From: an uncultured Pelagibacteraceae bacterium
GTDB taxonomy: Bacteria > Pseudomonadota > Alphaproteobacteria > Pelagibacterales > Pelagibacteraceae
Length of the DNA: 55,508 nt
Assembly (NCBI GenBank): GCA_902567045.1
Contig: CACFLJ010000010.1
Coordinates: 1 to 55,508 of the forward strand
Direction of reading: 5' to 3'
Shown: piece by piece, positions 7,432 to 17,414 of the stretch
Layout: each line of letters starts with the position of its first letter
Position numbering within the stretch: position 1 is the first letter of the stretch
Notes under the pieces: generated by a model
What the model was told of the DNA's origin: nothing
Seen by the model: only the letters and a program-made list of their open reading frames with translations
Database searches by the model: none
Position numbers and translations under genes: made by a program

Positions 7432-9804
7432 ATGTTAGCTAATTTTTATCAAAAAAATATTATTGAAAAACCTAAACTTATTTTTTCAATATTGTTATTT
7501 GTTTTAATTATAGCTTTTTACTTTTCTAAAGACTTTCGATTAGACGCCAGCTCAGAAACATTATTGTTAGAAAATGATCCTGATCTAATATATTTGAATG
7601 AAATTAATGAAAAATATGGTGCTAAAGAGTTTCTAGTTCTAACCTACTCTCCAAATAGCAAAATGAATTCAGATGAATCAATTAGAAATCTTTCTGAATT
7701 AAAAAATGAGTTAAAATCATTAGATTGGGTTCATAATGTTGTAACACTTTTAGATATCCCTCTATTAGAGGCAACAGATGATGGTTTAATTGAACGTATT
7801 CAAAATTTTAAAACTTTATCAAATAAAAATATAGATAAAGAACGTGGATTTAATGAAATCTTGAATAGTCCTGTATTTAAAAACTTTGTAATTAGTGAAG
7901 ATGGCAAAACAAGTGGAATTATTGTTTATATAAAACCAAATAAAATAGATAAACAAATCAAAACTGATAGAGAATTAGAGGCTTTTAAAGATAAGATTAA
8001 AAAAGATAGACATCAAAATATTTTAGAAATTAGAGAAGTTATAAAAAATCATAATCAAAATAATCAGATTTATCTTGGAGGTATTCCAATGATTGCAGAT
8101 GATATGATGACTTTTATAAAAAATGATATTTTTACTTTTGGCATTGGAGTATTGCTTTTTATCATATTAACTCTTTGGTATGTATTCAGAAAAATAATTT
8201 GGATAATAATTCCAATTTGTAGCTGTTTCTTCTCTGTTGCGTTTATGATTGGTTTTCTAGGACTAATTGGATGGAAAGTTACTGTAATTTCATCAAACTT
8301 TATTGCTTTAATGTTAATTCTTACAATGGCAATGAATATTCATATGAGTACTAGATTTTTACAATTAAACAAACAGTTTCCAGGAAAGAAAAGATTTGAA
8401 ATTTTAATTTTGACTACAAGAAAAATGATTTGGCCAATATTTTATACTGTCTTAACAACGATATGTGCTTTTATGTCATTAATCTTTAGTGAAATAAAAC
8501 CAATTATCGATTTTGGATGGATGATGACTTTTGGATTATTAACCTCATTAGTAATTACATTCACATTACTTCCCACATTGCTAAATTTTGTGCAAAACTC
8601 AAATGTTGCGCTATCAAAAGAGAATGATTCTAAAATAACAAGTTATCTAGGAATATTATCAGTTAAAAACAAAAATTACATATTTGGTGTCACTGGGATT
8701 ATTATATTTTTAAGCATATTTGGTATCTCAAAATTAGAAGTTGAAAATAGTTTCATTAATTACTTTGATAAAAATACAGAAATTTATAAAGGCATGAAGT
8801 TAATAGATGAAAAACTGGGTGGAACAACTCCACTAGAAGTAATTTTAAAATTTCCAAAAGATGAGGATGAAGAAACTGATAGTGAGAATGATTGGGGTGA
8901 TGAGGATGAAAATGACAATAAGTATTGGTTTACAAAAGATAAAATTAATAAAATAACTAGAGTACACAATTATTTAGATGATATTGATGCTGTTGGTAAA
9001 GTTTTATCCTTTTCATCAATAATTGAAGTTGCAACAAAATTAAATAATAATAAACCGCTTGGAACTTTAGAAATGGGAGTTCTCTATACTAAAATTCCAG
9101 ATAATATTAAAAAAGAAATAGTAGACCCATACATATCTATAAAAAATTCTGAAGCACGAATTAGTTTAAGAATAAAAGATTCTTTAGATGGATTAAGAAG
9201 AAATGATCTGATTAATCAAATAAATTTTGATTTAGAAAATAAATTAAATATCAACAAAGATGAATTTAAACTTGGAGGTGTGCTTATATTGTTTAATAAT
9301 CTACTTCAAAGTTTATTTAAATCCCAAATCTTAACTCTTGGTTTTGTGATGATTGGAATATTTGTTATGTTTTTAATTCTTTTTAGAAATATTAAAATTT
9401 CACTCATTGGAGTAATACCAAATTTTATTGCAGCTTTTTTTATTCTGGGAATAATTGGTTTGGCAGGTATCCCCTTAGATATGATGACAATCACAATCGC
9501 TGCTATTACGATTGGTATAGCTGTAGATAATAGCATACATTATATTTATAGATTTAGGGAGGAACTGACTAAAATAAAAGATTACAATAAAACACTTAAA
9601 TATTGTCATTCAACAGTAGGAGTAGCGATACTAAATACATCTATAACCATTGTATTTGGATTTTCTATTTTGGTTTTATCTAATTTTATTCCAACTATAT
9701 ATTTTGGAGTCTTTACTGGGATAGCAATGCTATTAGCCATGATATCAGTTTTAACATTATTGCCATCTTTACTTTTAGTACTCAAACCTTTTAAGATTAT
9801 ATAA
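7432..9804 (+). CDS. RND/MMPL-superfamily exporter (SSD-like, hopanoid-exporter type)
   Basis: Integral membrane protein of 790 residues built as two RND repeats. Each has one N-terminal helix, a large periplasmic loop and about five clustered helices (first near residues 220-390, second near 610-785). The helix motif GIAVDNSIHYIYRFREE (about residue 695) is typical of the MMPL/HpnN-like group driven by proton-motive force. Residues about 478-500 form an unusually acidic stretch (DEDEETDSENDWGDEDEN) in the second periplasmic loop. Substrate cannot be read from sequence; lipid or hopanoid export is the family precedent, but no hopanoid genes are present here. It is 3 bp from cvpA. Confidence 0.8.
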   Translation: MLANFYQKNIIEKPKLIFSILLFVLIIAFYFSKDFRLDASSETLLLENDPDLIYLNEINEKYGAKEFLVLTYSPNSKMNSDESIRNLSELKNELKSLDWVHNVVTLLDIPLLEATDDGLIERIQNFKTLSNKNIDKERGFNEILNSPVFKNFVISEDGKTSGIIVYIKPNKIDKQIKTDRELEAFKDKIKKDRHQNILEIREVIKNHNQNNQIYLGGIPMIADDMMTFIKNDIFTFGIGVLLFIILTLWYVFRKIIWIIIPICSCFFSVAFMIGFLGLIGWKVTVISSNFIALMLILTMAMNIHMSTRFLQLNKQFPGKKRFEILILTTRKMIWPIFYTVLTTICAFMSLIFSEIKPIIDFGWMMTFGLLTSLVITFTLLPTLLNFVQNSNVALSKENDSKITSYLGILSVKNKNYIFGVTGIIIFLSIFGISKLEVENSFINYFDKNTEIYKGMKLIDEKLGGTTPLEVILKFPKDEDEETDSENDWGDEDENDNKYWFTKDKINKITRVHNYLDDIDAVGKVLSFSSIIEVATKLNNNKPLGTLEMGVLYTKIPDNIKKEIVDPYISIKNSEARISLRIKDSLDGLRRNDLINQINFDLENKLNINKDEFKLGGVLILFNNLLQSLFKSQILTLGFVMIGIFVMFLILFRNIKISLIGVIPNFIAAFFILGIIGLAGIPLDMMTITIAAITIGIAVDNSIHYIYRFREELTKIKDYNKTLKYCHSTVGVAILNTSITIVFGFSILVLSNFIPTIYFGVFTGIAMLLAMISVLTLLPSLLLVLKPFKII

Positions 9805-9807
9805 TTA

Positions 9808-10350
9808 ATGGAAGTTGTAAAAGATTTTTTTACTGATCTCTATACATTTGATATTGTTTATTTGATTTTCACAGTGCTATCCTTGATTACATGCACAAAT
9901 AAGGGTTTTTTACTGAGCATTTTGTCGGCCTCTAAATGGCTTTTAGCTTATGTGGTTACTCTATTTCTATTTCCAAAAGCAAAACCATTCTTTGAAGATA
10001 TGATTGATAGTGAATATGTGCTTGATCTAGCAGTTGGTCTAGGATTATTTATAATAATTATTTTTTTAATTTTATTAATAAATAAAGGGATTAGTAGAGC
10101 AGTCACATACTCTGGATTAGGGAATTTGGATAGAATCTTTGGTTTCTTTTTTGGATTTGTAAGGGCTTACGTTATTGTTGTATGCATTTATACAACTATA
10201 AATATCGTATATAACCATAAAAAATGGCCAATTAATTTAGATGATGCTTTTACATATGCATGGGTTGAAAAAGGTAGTAACTATCTTATAAAAGAATTTC
10301 CTAATAAAAAAGATTATGAAGAAACTAAAGAAAAAGTTCAAGATATATGA
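9808..10350 (+). CDS. cvpA: CvpA family membrane protein
   Basis: 180 residues with about four hydrophobic helices (roughly 15-35, 37-55, 72-95 and 112-133), matching the CvpA/colicin V production family. The family is inner-membrane and of poorly defined role (envelope integrity, biofilm). It directly precedes and overlaps purF by 35 bp, and the cvpA-purF order is the same as in E. coli, which supports the call. Its C terminus is charged and Lys/Glu-rich. Confidence 0.85.
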   Translation: MEVVKDFFTDLYTFDIVYLIFTVLSLITCTNKGFLLSILSASKWLLAYVVTLFLFPKAKPFFEDMIDSEYVLDLAVGLGLFIIIIFLILLINKGISRAVTYSGLGNLDRIFGFFFGFVRAYVIVVCIYTTINIVYNHKKWPINLDDAFTYAWVEKGSNYLIKEFPNKKDYEETKEKVQDI

Positions 10351-11785
10351 TCCTAAGATAAAGGAAGAGTGTGCGGTATTTGGAATAAGTAATTCCACTG
10401 ATGCCTCTACCCTTGCCGCTTTGGGTCTTCATGCACTTCAACATAGAGGTCAAGAAGGTTGTGGTATTGTTTCATATGATGGAGAAAAATATCATTCAGA
10501 AAAAAGATTTGGATTAGTTGGTGATAATTTTAACGATGAAAAAGTTTTAAAAAAACTTCCCGGAAAATATGCAATCGGTCATAATCGCTACTCAACAACG
10601 GGAGGAACTGCTTTAAGAAATGTACAACCCTTTTTTGCTGATACAAATGCTGGCGGTATTGGTGTTGCTCATAATGGTAATCTTACAAACGCTATAACAT
10701 TAAGAAACAAGCTAGTACAGGATGGAGCGATATTTTATACAACATCGGATACTGAAACCATTGTTCAATTAATTGCTAAATCAAAAAGAGGAAAAACGAT
10801 AGATAAAATCATAGATGCTATATTTCAAATTCAAGGTGGTTATGCGCTTGTGATGATGACACAAAATACACTAATAGGTGTAAGAGATCCGTACGGAATT
10901 AGACCGTTAGTAATTGGTAAATTAAAAAACTCATATGTATTGGCCTCTGAAACATGTGCATTTGATATTATAGGAGCAAAATTTGTAAGAGAAGTTGAAA
11001 ATGGAGAAATTGTTTATATCGAAAATGATGAGTTAAAAAGTATTAAACCATTTCCACCAAAAAAGATCAGACCTTGTGTATTTGAATATATTTATTTCTC
11101 TAGGCCAGATAGTATTTTAAATGGCAAGACTGCTTATGAATATAGAAAAAACTTTGGCTCACAGTTAGCAAAAGAAGATGAAATAGAAGCCGATCTAGTT
11201 GTACCTGTCCCAGACTCAGGGAACGCTGCAGCACTCGGATATGCTGAAGAAAAAGGTTTAAAATTTGATTTAGGTTTAATTAGAAACCATTATGTTGGTA
11301 GGACTTTTATTGAGCCCTCTCAACAAATTAGAAGTTTGGGAGTTAAGTTAAAATTAAACCCAAATATTTCTGTAATTAAAAATAAAAGAATAATTCTAGT
11401 TGATGACTCGCTCGTTAGAGGAACTACATCCTCAAAAATAGTGAAGATGTTATACGATTCTGGAGCAAAAGAAGTTCATGTGAGAATAGCAAGTCCCGAA
11501 ATTAAGTTTCCTGATTTTTATGGAGTTGATACACCAACAAAAAAAGAGCTTTTAGCAGCAAACAAATCTACAGCTGAAATATGTGAATTTATAAAGGCAA
11601 AATCATTAAAGTTCCTAAGTTTGAATGGTTTATATTTAGGAATGGGATTTGAAAAAAGAAATGAAAATTATCCACAATTAACAGATCATCACTTTACTGG
11701 GGAATACCCTGTAAAAATAATAGATGAGCTTGGCGAAGATAAAGTAACCCAACTTTCTTTATTGAGTACAGCATCAAATAATTAA
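10316..11785 (+). CDS. purF: Amidophosphoribosyltransferase
   Basis: First committed step of purine synthesis: PRPP plus glutamine gives 5-phosphoribosylamine. 489 residues. The catalytic cysteine is Cys19 in KEECAVFGIS, so an 18-residue propeptide would have to be removed. The glutaminase domain follows (HALQHRGQEGCGIVS, GHNRYSTTG). The PRPP-binding loop is IILVDDSLVRGTTS. The C-terminal CxxC of the Bacillus [4Fe-4S] type is absent near FTGEYPVKI. The ATG at 10316 lies inside the end of cvpA; no later in-frame start precedes the nucleophile. Confidence 0.95.
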   Translation: MKKLKKKFKIYDPKIKEECAVFGISNSTDASTLAALGLHALQHRGQEGCGIVSYDGEKYHSEKRFGLVGDNFNDEKVLKKLPGKYAIGHNRYSTTGGTALRNVQPFFADTNAGGIGVAHNGNLTNAITLRNKLVQDGAIFYTTSDTETIVQLIAKSKRGKTIDKIIDAIFQIQGGYALVMMTQNTLIGVRDPYGIRPLVIGKLKNSYVLASETCAFDIIGAKFVREVENGEIVYIENDELKSIKPFPPKKIRPCVFEYIYFSRPDSILNGKTAYEYRKNFGSQLAKEDEIEADLVVPVPDSGNAAALGYAEEKGLKFDLGLIRNHYVGRTFIEPSQQIRSLGVKLKLNPNISVIKNKRIILVDDSLVRGTTSSKIVKMLYDSGAKEVHVRIASPEIKFPDFYGVDTPTKKELLAANKSTAEICEFIKAKSLKFLSLNGLYLGMGFEKRNENYPQLTDHHFTGEYPVKIIDELGEDKVTQLSLLSTASNN

Positions 11786-11786
11786 A

Positions 11787-12344
11787 ATGAAAAAAGTAAG
11801 TTTTACAGAAATGAAGAATGGTACTAAAGACGACTATCAACTTTTAGAAAAATTAGAAAGTCAATATGAAAGAAAAACTGCAGATAGAATTTTAGATTAT
11901 TTGGCCTCACAAACTACTACCCTTGAAGGTTATCAGATAACGAGATTGGAACACTCGTTACAAGCTGCAACAAGAGCTTATAAGAATGGAGAAAGCGAGG
12001 AAATGATTGTAGCAACATTATTACACGATCTTGGAGATGAGTTGGCGCCTATGAACCATTCTCAATATGCGGCCTCAGTAATTAAACCTTATGTTTCAGA
12101 GAAAACTTATTGGATTATTTTACATCATGGTCTATTTCAAACTTATTATTCTGCAGAACATTTAGGTGGAGATAAAAATGCAAGAGAAAAATATAAGGAT
12201 GCAGAACATTACCAAGCAACAATAGATTTTTGCGAAAAGTATGATCAATCTTCATTTGATCCAAATTATAAATCAATGACTTTAAAAGATTTTGAGCCAA
12301 TGGTTAGGAATATTTTTTCTAGAAAACCTTACTACCATCATTAA
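11787..12344 (+). CDS. HD-domain protein, PhnZ/MIOX-like superfamily
   Basis: 185 residues. The metal-binding pattern is [10 protein letters not shown], then [19 protein letters not shown], then [11 protein letters not shown] and a late [11 protein letters not shown]. This spacing of LEH, HD, H and H resembles the compact HD proteins that include the diiron oxygenase PhnZ more than signalling HD-GYP phosphodiesterases. It could be a phosphohydrolase or a mixed-valent diiron oxygenase; the substrate is unknown. It starts 1 bp after the purF stop and is followed within 1 bp by the DUF255 gene, so it is probably cotranscribed with purF. Confidence 0.6.
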   Translation: MKKVSFTEMKNGTKDDYQLLEKLESQYERKTADRILDYLASQTTTLEGYQITRLEHSLQAATRAYKNGESEEMIVATLLHDLGDELAPMNHSQYAASVIKPYVSEKTYWIILHHGLFQTYYSAEHLGGDKNAREKYKDAEHYQATIDFCEKYDQSSFDPNYKSMTLKDFEPMVRNIFSRKPYYHH

Positions 12345-12345
12345 A

Positions 12346-14286
12346 TTGTCTAATATTTTAAAAAACGAAAAAAGCCCTTATCTCCAACAACATAAAGATA
12401 ATCCAGTTGATTGGTTTCCTTGGAATAAAGAAACTTTAGATAAAGCAAAAAAAGAAAAAAAGCCTATATTTTTAAGTGTAGGGTACGCAAGCTGTCATTG
12501 GTGTCATGTTATGGCCCATGAGAGTTTTGAAAACGAAGAAACTGCCAAACTAATGAACGAAAAGTTTATAAACATTAAAGTTGATAGAGAGGAAAGACCT
12601 GATTTGGATTATGTATTTCAAAAAAGCTTATCAATACTAACTGGAGCTCAAGGTGGATGGCCATTATCGATGTTTTTAGACGAAAATGGCGTGCCATTTA
12701 CAGGTGGAACTTATTTCCCACCCAAGGAGATTCAAGGAAGACCTGACTTTAAAAAAGTCCTAAATAACGTGCATAACGTTTACAATGAGAATAGAGAGAA
12801 AATTTTATCCCAGGCACCGCAAATTAAGGAAATATTCTCAAAAATTAATCAAAGATCTGCAGTTTTAAATCAACCTTTAGAGCCATTTGTTGAAAAAATT
12901 ATTAATTATTTAGATGAAAATAACGGAAGTTTCAAAGGAGCTCCTAAGTTCCCCCAATTTTATTTGTTTGATGCAATGTTTTACTTTTATTTAAAGACTA
13001 AGAATAAAAATTATTTTAAACCTGTTGAAATTTTACTCAGTAATCTCTGTTCGAAAGGTATTTATGATCAACTAGATGGAGGAATTTCAAGATATGCTGT
13101 TGATGAAAAATGGATAATTCCACACTTTGAAAAAATGCTTTATGATAATATCCAGTTCATAGATCTCTTGACTAAATTTTATCAAAATACCAAAAATGAT
13201 TATTTTAAAAATAAACTTTTACAAACAATTCAATATTTTAATAATGAATTTAAAAACAAAGAGAAATTATATGGTTCTGCATATGATGCTGATAGTGAAG
13301 GCGTTGAGGGAAAATATTATGTTTGGTCGTATGATGAATTAAATAATCTTTTAAAGGATGATATAAAATATTTAGAAAATAAGTATGAAATAACTGAGAA
13401 TGGTAACTTTGAAGGTAATAACATTTTGGTGGAAAAAAATTTAATATCTGATGAAGATAAAAATAACCTAGATCGAATAAAAAATAAATTACTAGATGTA
13501 AGAAAAAAAAGAATAAAACCATTTTTTGACGATAAATCGCAAACTGATTTAAATGCATATATGCTTCAAGTTCTTCTAAAAACTTCAGTAAATTTAGATG
13601 ATGAAGATTTAAAAAGTAAGACAATAGAAACAATTGAAACACTAAATAAAAAATTAAATCAAAAAATTATTCATTGTTACGAAAATAAAGAGATAGAAAC
13701 TTTTCTTGAGGATTATGTATATTATGCTCTACTGATGGTAACACTTTATGAGGTTAATGCTGATAAAAAAGCTTTGGAAAAATCAATAAAAATAATGAAT
13801 GATACTTGGGAATTATTCTTTAATAAAGAAACGCAGTTGTTTCAGAAAAATATTATTAAAGATAACGATTTGTTTGCAAGCCCACTAGACTTAAACGATA
13901 GCAATATTCCAAATGGTAATAGTGTTTATTTATTAATTTCAAATAAATTATATTCAATTACAAATGACAAAATATGGTCTGAAAGAAATGAAGTGCTTAA
14001 AAAATCATTTCATCAAGTTATAAACTCTTATTATTCACAGATGTTTAGCTTCATTAAAACCCTTGATATTTGCGATAATAGCTTATCATTCACATTCCAT
14101 GGAACATCTCAGTCTATTAAGGAAATGCAGGTTTATTTACAAAAAGAATATCTAGGAGTTGCAACATTTGTTTACAAATTAAATAATGATACAAAACCTA
14201 GTGTTATTATATGTAAAAACCAAACTTGTTCTAACAAATTAACCAACATAAGCGAAGCTGTTGAATATCTAGGTAGGAGTGATTAA
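12346..14286 (+). CDS. DUF255 thioredoxin-domain protein (YyaL/SPATA20 family)
   Basis: About 646 residues. The N-terminal thioredoxin-like domain begins [20 protein letters not shown] and has CHWC in [16 protein letters not shown] six-hairpin (alpha/alpha toroid) glycosidase-like domain follows, including [10 protein letters not shown] and [13 protein letters not shown]. Function in bacteria is not established. No ATG is available: the best start is TTG at 12346, 1 bp after the upstream stop and just before the conserved N terminus; an earlier TTG at 12292 would overlap the HD gene by 53 bp. Confidence 0.85.
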   Translation: MSNILKNEKSPYLQQHKDNPVDWFPWNKETLDKAKKEKKPIFLSVGYASCHWCHVMAHESFENEETAKLMNEKFINIKVDREERPDLDYVFQKSLSILTGAQGGWPLSMFLDENGVPFTGGTYFPPKEIQGRPDFKKVLNNVHNVYNENREKILSQAPQIKEIFSKINQRSAVLNQPLEPFVEKIINYLDENNGSFKGAPKFPQFYLFDAMFYFYLKTKNKNYFKPVEILLSNLCSKGIYDQLDGGISRYAVDEKWIIPHFEKMLYDNIQFIDLLTKFYQNTKNDYFKNKLLQTIQYFNNEFKNKEKLYGSAYDADSEGVEGKYYVWSYDELNNLLKDDIKYLENKYEITENGNFEGNNILVEKNLISDEDKNNLDRIKNKLLDVRKKRIKPFFDDKSQTDLNAYMLQVLLKTSVNLDDEDLKSKTIETIETLNKKLNQKIIHCYENKEIETFLEDYVYYALLMVTLYEVNADKKALEKSIKIMNDTWELFFNKETQLFQKNIIKDNDLFASPLDLNDSNIPNGNSVYLLISNKLYSITNDKIWSERNEVLKKSFHQVINSYYSQMFSFIKTLDICDNSLSFTFHGTSQSIKEMQVYLQKEYLGVATFVYKLNNDTKPSVIICKNQTCSNKLTNISEAVEYLGRSD

Positions 14287-14295
14287 ATCATTAAA

Positions 14296-15585
14296 ATGGA
14301 TAAAGGTAACATAATTGATCATTTTAAATCAGGAATTAAGAAACCCATTAATACCAGAATAGGTGTTGAGCATGAAAAATTTCTTTTCTATAAGAAGAAT
14401 AATAAGAGGATTAATTATTTTACGATTAAAGAGATTTTCAAAATTTTATATGAATTTGGTTGGAAACCTTCTTATGAAGGTGAAAATGTAATAGCGTTAA
14501 ACAAAGATAATAAGAGTATAACTTTAGAACCAGGCAATCAAATTGAGCTCGCAGGTGCTCAACTAACTAATATTCATGAAGTTTGTTCTGAAGCTAATAA
14601 TTATTTGTTTGAACTTAAACAAGTTGTTGAAAAATTAGATTTGAAAATAATAAGTGCTGGATTTGATCCAATTTCTAAGTTGTCTGAAATTCCAAATAAT
14701 CCAAAAAAAAGATACGAAGTAATGACAAAGGATATGCCTAAAGGTGGGTCGCTCAGTTTAGATATGATGTATAGAACATCTGGGACACAGTTAAATCTAG
14801 ACTACACGTCTGAAAATGATTTTATAAAAAAGTTTAAATTAGCAAATAGTTTAGTCCCATTAAGTATTGCACTTTTTGCAAACTCATCAATTGTTGAGAA
14901 AAAAGATAGTAAATATTTATCATATCGATCAAAAGTATGGCAAGAAACATCAAGAGGTGGTCTTCCAGAAATTTTTTTAGAAAATGTTGATTTTGAAAAA
15001 TACGCTGATTTTGTAATAGATTATCCAATACTATTTATAAAAAGTAGTGATAAATATTTACCAGGTAAAAATTATAAATTTTCTGATTATATGAATGGTA
15101 ATATTCAAGAAATAAATAAATCTTTACCAAATATTGACGATCTTGGATTGCATTTAAGTACTATATTTACAGAGAATAGATTAAAACAATATATCGAATT
15201 AAGATCTATGGATACTTGTGGTTGGAATTGTATCTGTGCTGGTCCTGCTTTTTTTACTGGACTTTTATATGGTAATTTAGACGAAGCATTAGAATTTATT
15301 TCAAAATGGGAAAAGAAAGATTTATTAAATGCGTATAAAGAAGCACCTATGAAAGGACTTGATACAAATTTAATGGGGAAAGATATGATTTATTGGATCT
15401 CTAACTTATTAAAAATTGCTGAAAAGGGCCTGGAAAAGAGAGATTTTATCGGGAAAAGCGGTACTAACGAAACTAAATACTTGGAACATCTAAATAAGAT
15501 TATCAATAATAAAGAAACAGTCGCCAGTCATGTTATAAATAAATTCTCTAAATTTCAAAATTTAGAAGATTTATATGACAAATAA
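14296..15585 (+). CDS. gshA: Glutamate-cysteine ligase
   Basis: ATP-dependent joining of glutamate and cysteine, the first step of glutathione synthesis. 429 residues of the alphaproteobacterial/plant GCS2 type, recognised from RIGVEHEKFLF near the start, ITLEPGNQIELAGAQ, SLSLDMMYRTSGTQLNLDY and IELRSMDTCGW. It overlaps gshB by 11 bp, so both glutathione enzymes are coupled. No frameshift or missing region is apparent. Confidence 0.94.
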   Translation: MDKGNIIDHFKSGIKKPINTRIGVEHEKFLFYKKNNKRINYFTIKEIFKILYEFGWKPSYEGENVIALNKDNKSITLEPGNQIELAGAQLTNIHEVCSEANNYLFELKQVVEKLDLKIISAGFDPISKLSEIPNNPKKRYEVMTKDMPKGGSLSLDMMYRTSGTQLNLDYTSENDFIKKFKLANSLVPLSIALFANSSIVEKKDSKYLSYRSKVWQETSRGGLPEIFLENVDFEKYADFVIDYPILFIKSSDKYLPGKNYKFSDYMNGNIQEINKSLPNIDDLGLHLSTIFTENRLKQYIELRSMDTCGWNCICAGPAFFTGLLYGNLDEALEFISKWEKKDLLNAYKEAPMKGLDTNLMGKDMIYWISNLLKIAEKGLEKRDFIGKSGTNETKYLEHLNKIINNKETVASHVINKFSKFQNLEDLYDK

Positions 15586-16501
15586 AATTATAGGCATACA
15601 AGGCGATAAATTAGATAAAATAAATATATCTTCTGATACATCAATATTTTTAGCTCATGAAGCTCAGCAATTAGGATATAAAATATTTTATTATACTCCT
15701 TCAAACTTATCCATCATCAAGAATAAAACCTATGCGAATGGAGTATTTCTAAAATTTAATTATGAGAGAAAAAAATTTTATAAAATTTATAAAAAACAAA
15801 AAATTAATGTTGAAAATCTTAAATTTATTTTAATTAGGCAGGATCCTCCTTTTAATTCAGAATATTTAATAACTACTCTTATTTTAGATGGCTTAAAAAA
15901 AGTAAAAGTAATAAATAATCCAACTGCTATCAGAAATGTATCAGAAAAATTGTATTCAAAACATTTTATCAAATATATGCCTAATACTTTATTTTCAAAT
16001 AATATTGTAGAAATTAAGAAGTTTTATAATCAAAATAAAAGTATAATTATGAAACCTATTAATGGATATGGAGGTAATCAAATTCATCTCATTAAAGATA
16101 AGTTTAACAAAAAACTTATTACAAATTTTTTAAATAAAAATGGCCATTCAATGTTTCAAAAATTTTTGAAAAATATTTCTAAAGGAGATAAAAGAGTTTT
16201 TATTATTGATGGCAAAGTGTGCGGTGCAATTTCAAGAGTTCCTAAAAAAGGTTCATATTTGAGCAATATGAGTAAGGGGGCTGTGCCTAAGCTGACTGAA
16301 CTTACAAAAAAAGAAATAAAAATTTCAAAACTTATTGGAAAAAAATTAAAGAAAGATAATATTTATTTTGCTGGAATTGACTTCATAGATCAGAAATTGA
16401 ATGGGGATATTAATGTTACGTCCCCTACTGGATTAAAAACATACCATGACCTGTCTAAAATCAATCTTGCTAAGATATTTTGGAAAGGTTTAAGAGCTTG
16501 A
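15575..16501 (+). CDS. gshB: Glutathione synthase
   Basis: ATP-grasp ligase adding glycine to gamma-glutamylcysteine. 308 residues. The order is an N-terminal pre-ATP-grasp fold with ILIRQDPPFNSEY, a nucleotide loop IIMKPINGYGGNQIHLI, and the C-terminal GIDFIDQKLNGDINVTSPTG typical of GshB. It is slightly divergent and very Lys-rich compared with other GshB. The pair with the upstream gshA (11-bp overlap) secures the assignment. Confidence 0.94.
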   Translation: MTNKIIGIQGDKLDKINISSDTSIFLAHEAQQLGYKIFYYTPSNLSIIKNKTYANGVFLKFNYERKKFYKIYKKQKINVENLKFILIRQDPPFNSEYLITTLILDGLKKVKVINNPTAIRNVSEKLYSKHFIKYMPNTLFSNNIVEIKKFYNQNKSIIMKPINGYGGNQIHLIKDKFNKKLITNFLNKNGHSMFQKFLKNISKGDKRVFIIDGKVCGAISRVPKKGSYLSNMSKGAVPKLTELTKKEIKISKLIGKKLKKDNIYFAGIDFIDQKLNGDINVTSPTGLKTYHDLSKINLAKIFWKGLRA

Positions 16502-17373
16502 ATAAATTATCAGATCAGAAGAAAGGTTCGCTACTTGCCTTTGTTGCTGTGATGTTCATTACACCTGATTCATTGCTTATAAGGCTTTCAAATATCGAAA
16601 CTTGGGGAATGCTTTTTTATAGAGGTGCTATACCTTTCTTTATAGTATTAATTGGATTATTATTATTTTATAAGCAAAACTTTATTAATGCTTTTTTTAA
16701 AGTTGGTGTAGTTGGTATATTTTACGCAATTAGCTTTTCTATTTGCAACATCACTTTCATAGTATCTATTCAAAATACTAACGTAGCCAATACGTTAATT
16801 ATGATTGCTTTAGCACCAATGCTTTCAGCAATACTTGGGGCCATATTCTTAAAAGAAATGCCTAGTAAAGGGACTTGGATCGCCATTTTCATTACATTTT
16901 TAGCGGCTTTATTTATTTTTTACGACTCGCTTCAAGTAGGGAATCTTTTTGGGAATATAATGGGATTTGTTACAGCTGCTGGATTAGCTGTAAATGCAGT
17001 TCTTATTCGATATGCTAAAGACAGAGATCTTTTGCCTTCTGCTGTAATGGGCAAATTAGGAGTTGCTGTATTTGCTTTCTTTTTTGTTGAAAACTTTAAT
17101 TTAATTGGAACTGATCAAATTTACATACCTATAATGTGTATTATTTGTGTTGCCCTGCCTTTTGTTTTGGTAACAATTGCACCAAGATTTATACCAGCAG
17201 AAGAAGTAAATCTATTTTTCTTATTAGAAACAATAATAGGTCCAATTTGGGTTTGGTTAGTTGTCAAAGAGCAGCCAACTTTGGAGACGATCATTGGAGG
17301 CGCCGTGATCATAATCACTTTGGGCATCCACTCATTTATTAAACTAAGAGAGCCTGAAAAAATTATTAATTAA
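16498..17373 (+). CDS. DMT superfamily (EamA) transporter
   Basis: About 291 residues with ten predicted hydrophobic helices in two five-helix EamA repeats. The motif IALAPMLSAILGAIFLKEMPSKGTWIAI marks the end of the first repeat. Metabolite export or uptake across the inner membrane is the family role; the substrate is unknown. The likely start is TTG at 16498, overlapping the gshB stop as TTGA; a TTG at 16480 would extend it with charged residues. Position after gshAB hints at thiol or glutathione-related transport, but this is only context. Confidence 0.8.
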   Translation: MNKLSDQKKGSLLAFVAVMFITPDSLLIRLSNIETWGMLFYRGAIPFFIVLIGLLLFYKQNFINAFFKVGVVGIFYAISFSICNITFIVSIQNTNVANTLIMIALAPMLSAILGAIFLKEMPSKGTWIAIFITFLAALFIFYDSLQVGNLFGNIMGFVTAAGLAVNAVLIRYAKDRDLLPSAVMGKLGVAVFAFFFVENFNLIGTDQIYIPIMCIICVALPFVLVTIAPRFIPAEEVNLFFLLETIIGPIWVWLVVKEQPTLETIIGGAVIIITLGIHSFIKLREPEKIIN

Positions 17374-17414
17374 TTTCTTGATTTACTATCAAATCATCCA
17401 TAGATAGCGAAATT

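Noticed and set aside
13250..13642. Open frame of 130 codons on the minus strand
   Set aside because: It lies wholly inside the DUF255 gene, is rich in His/Leu/Tyr typical of a complement reading of AT-rich coding sequence, and matches no family.
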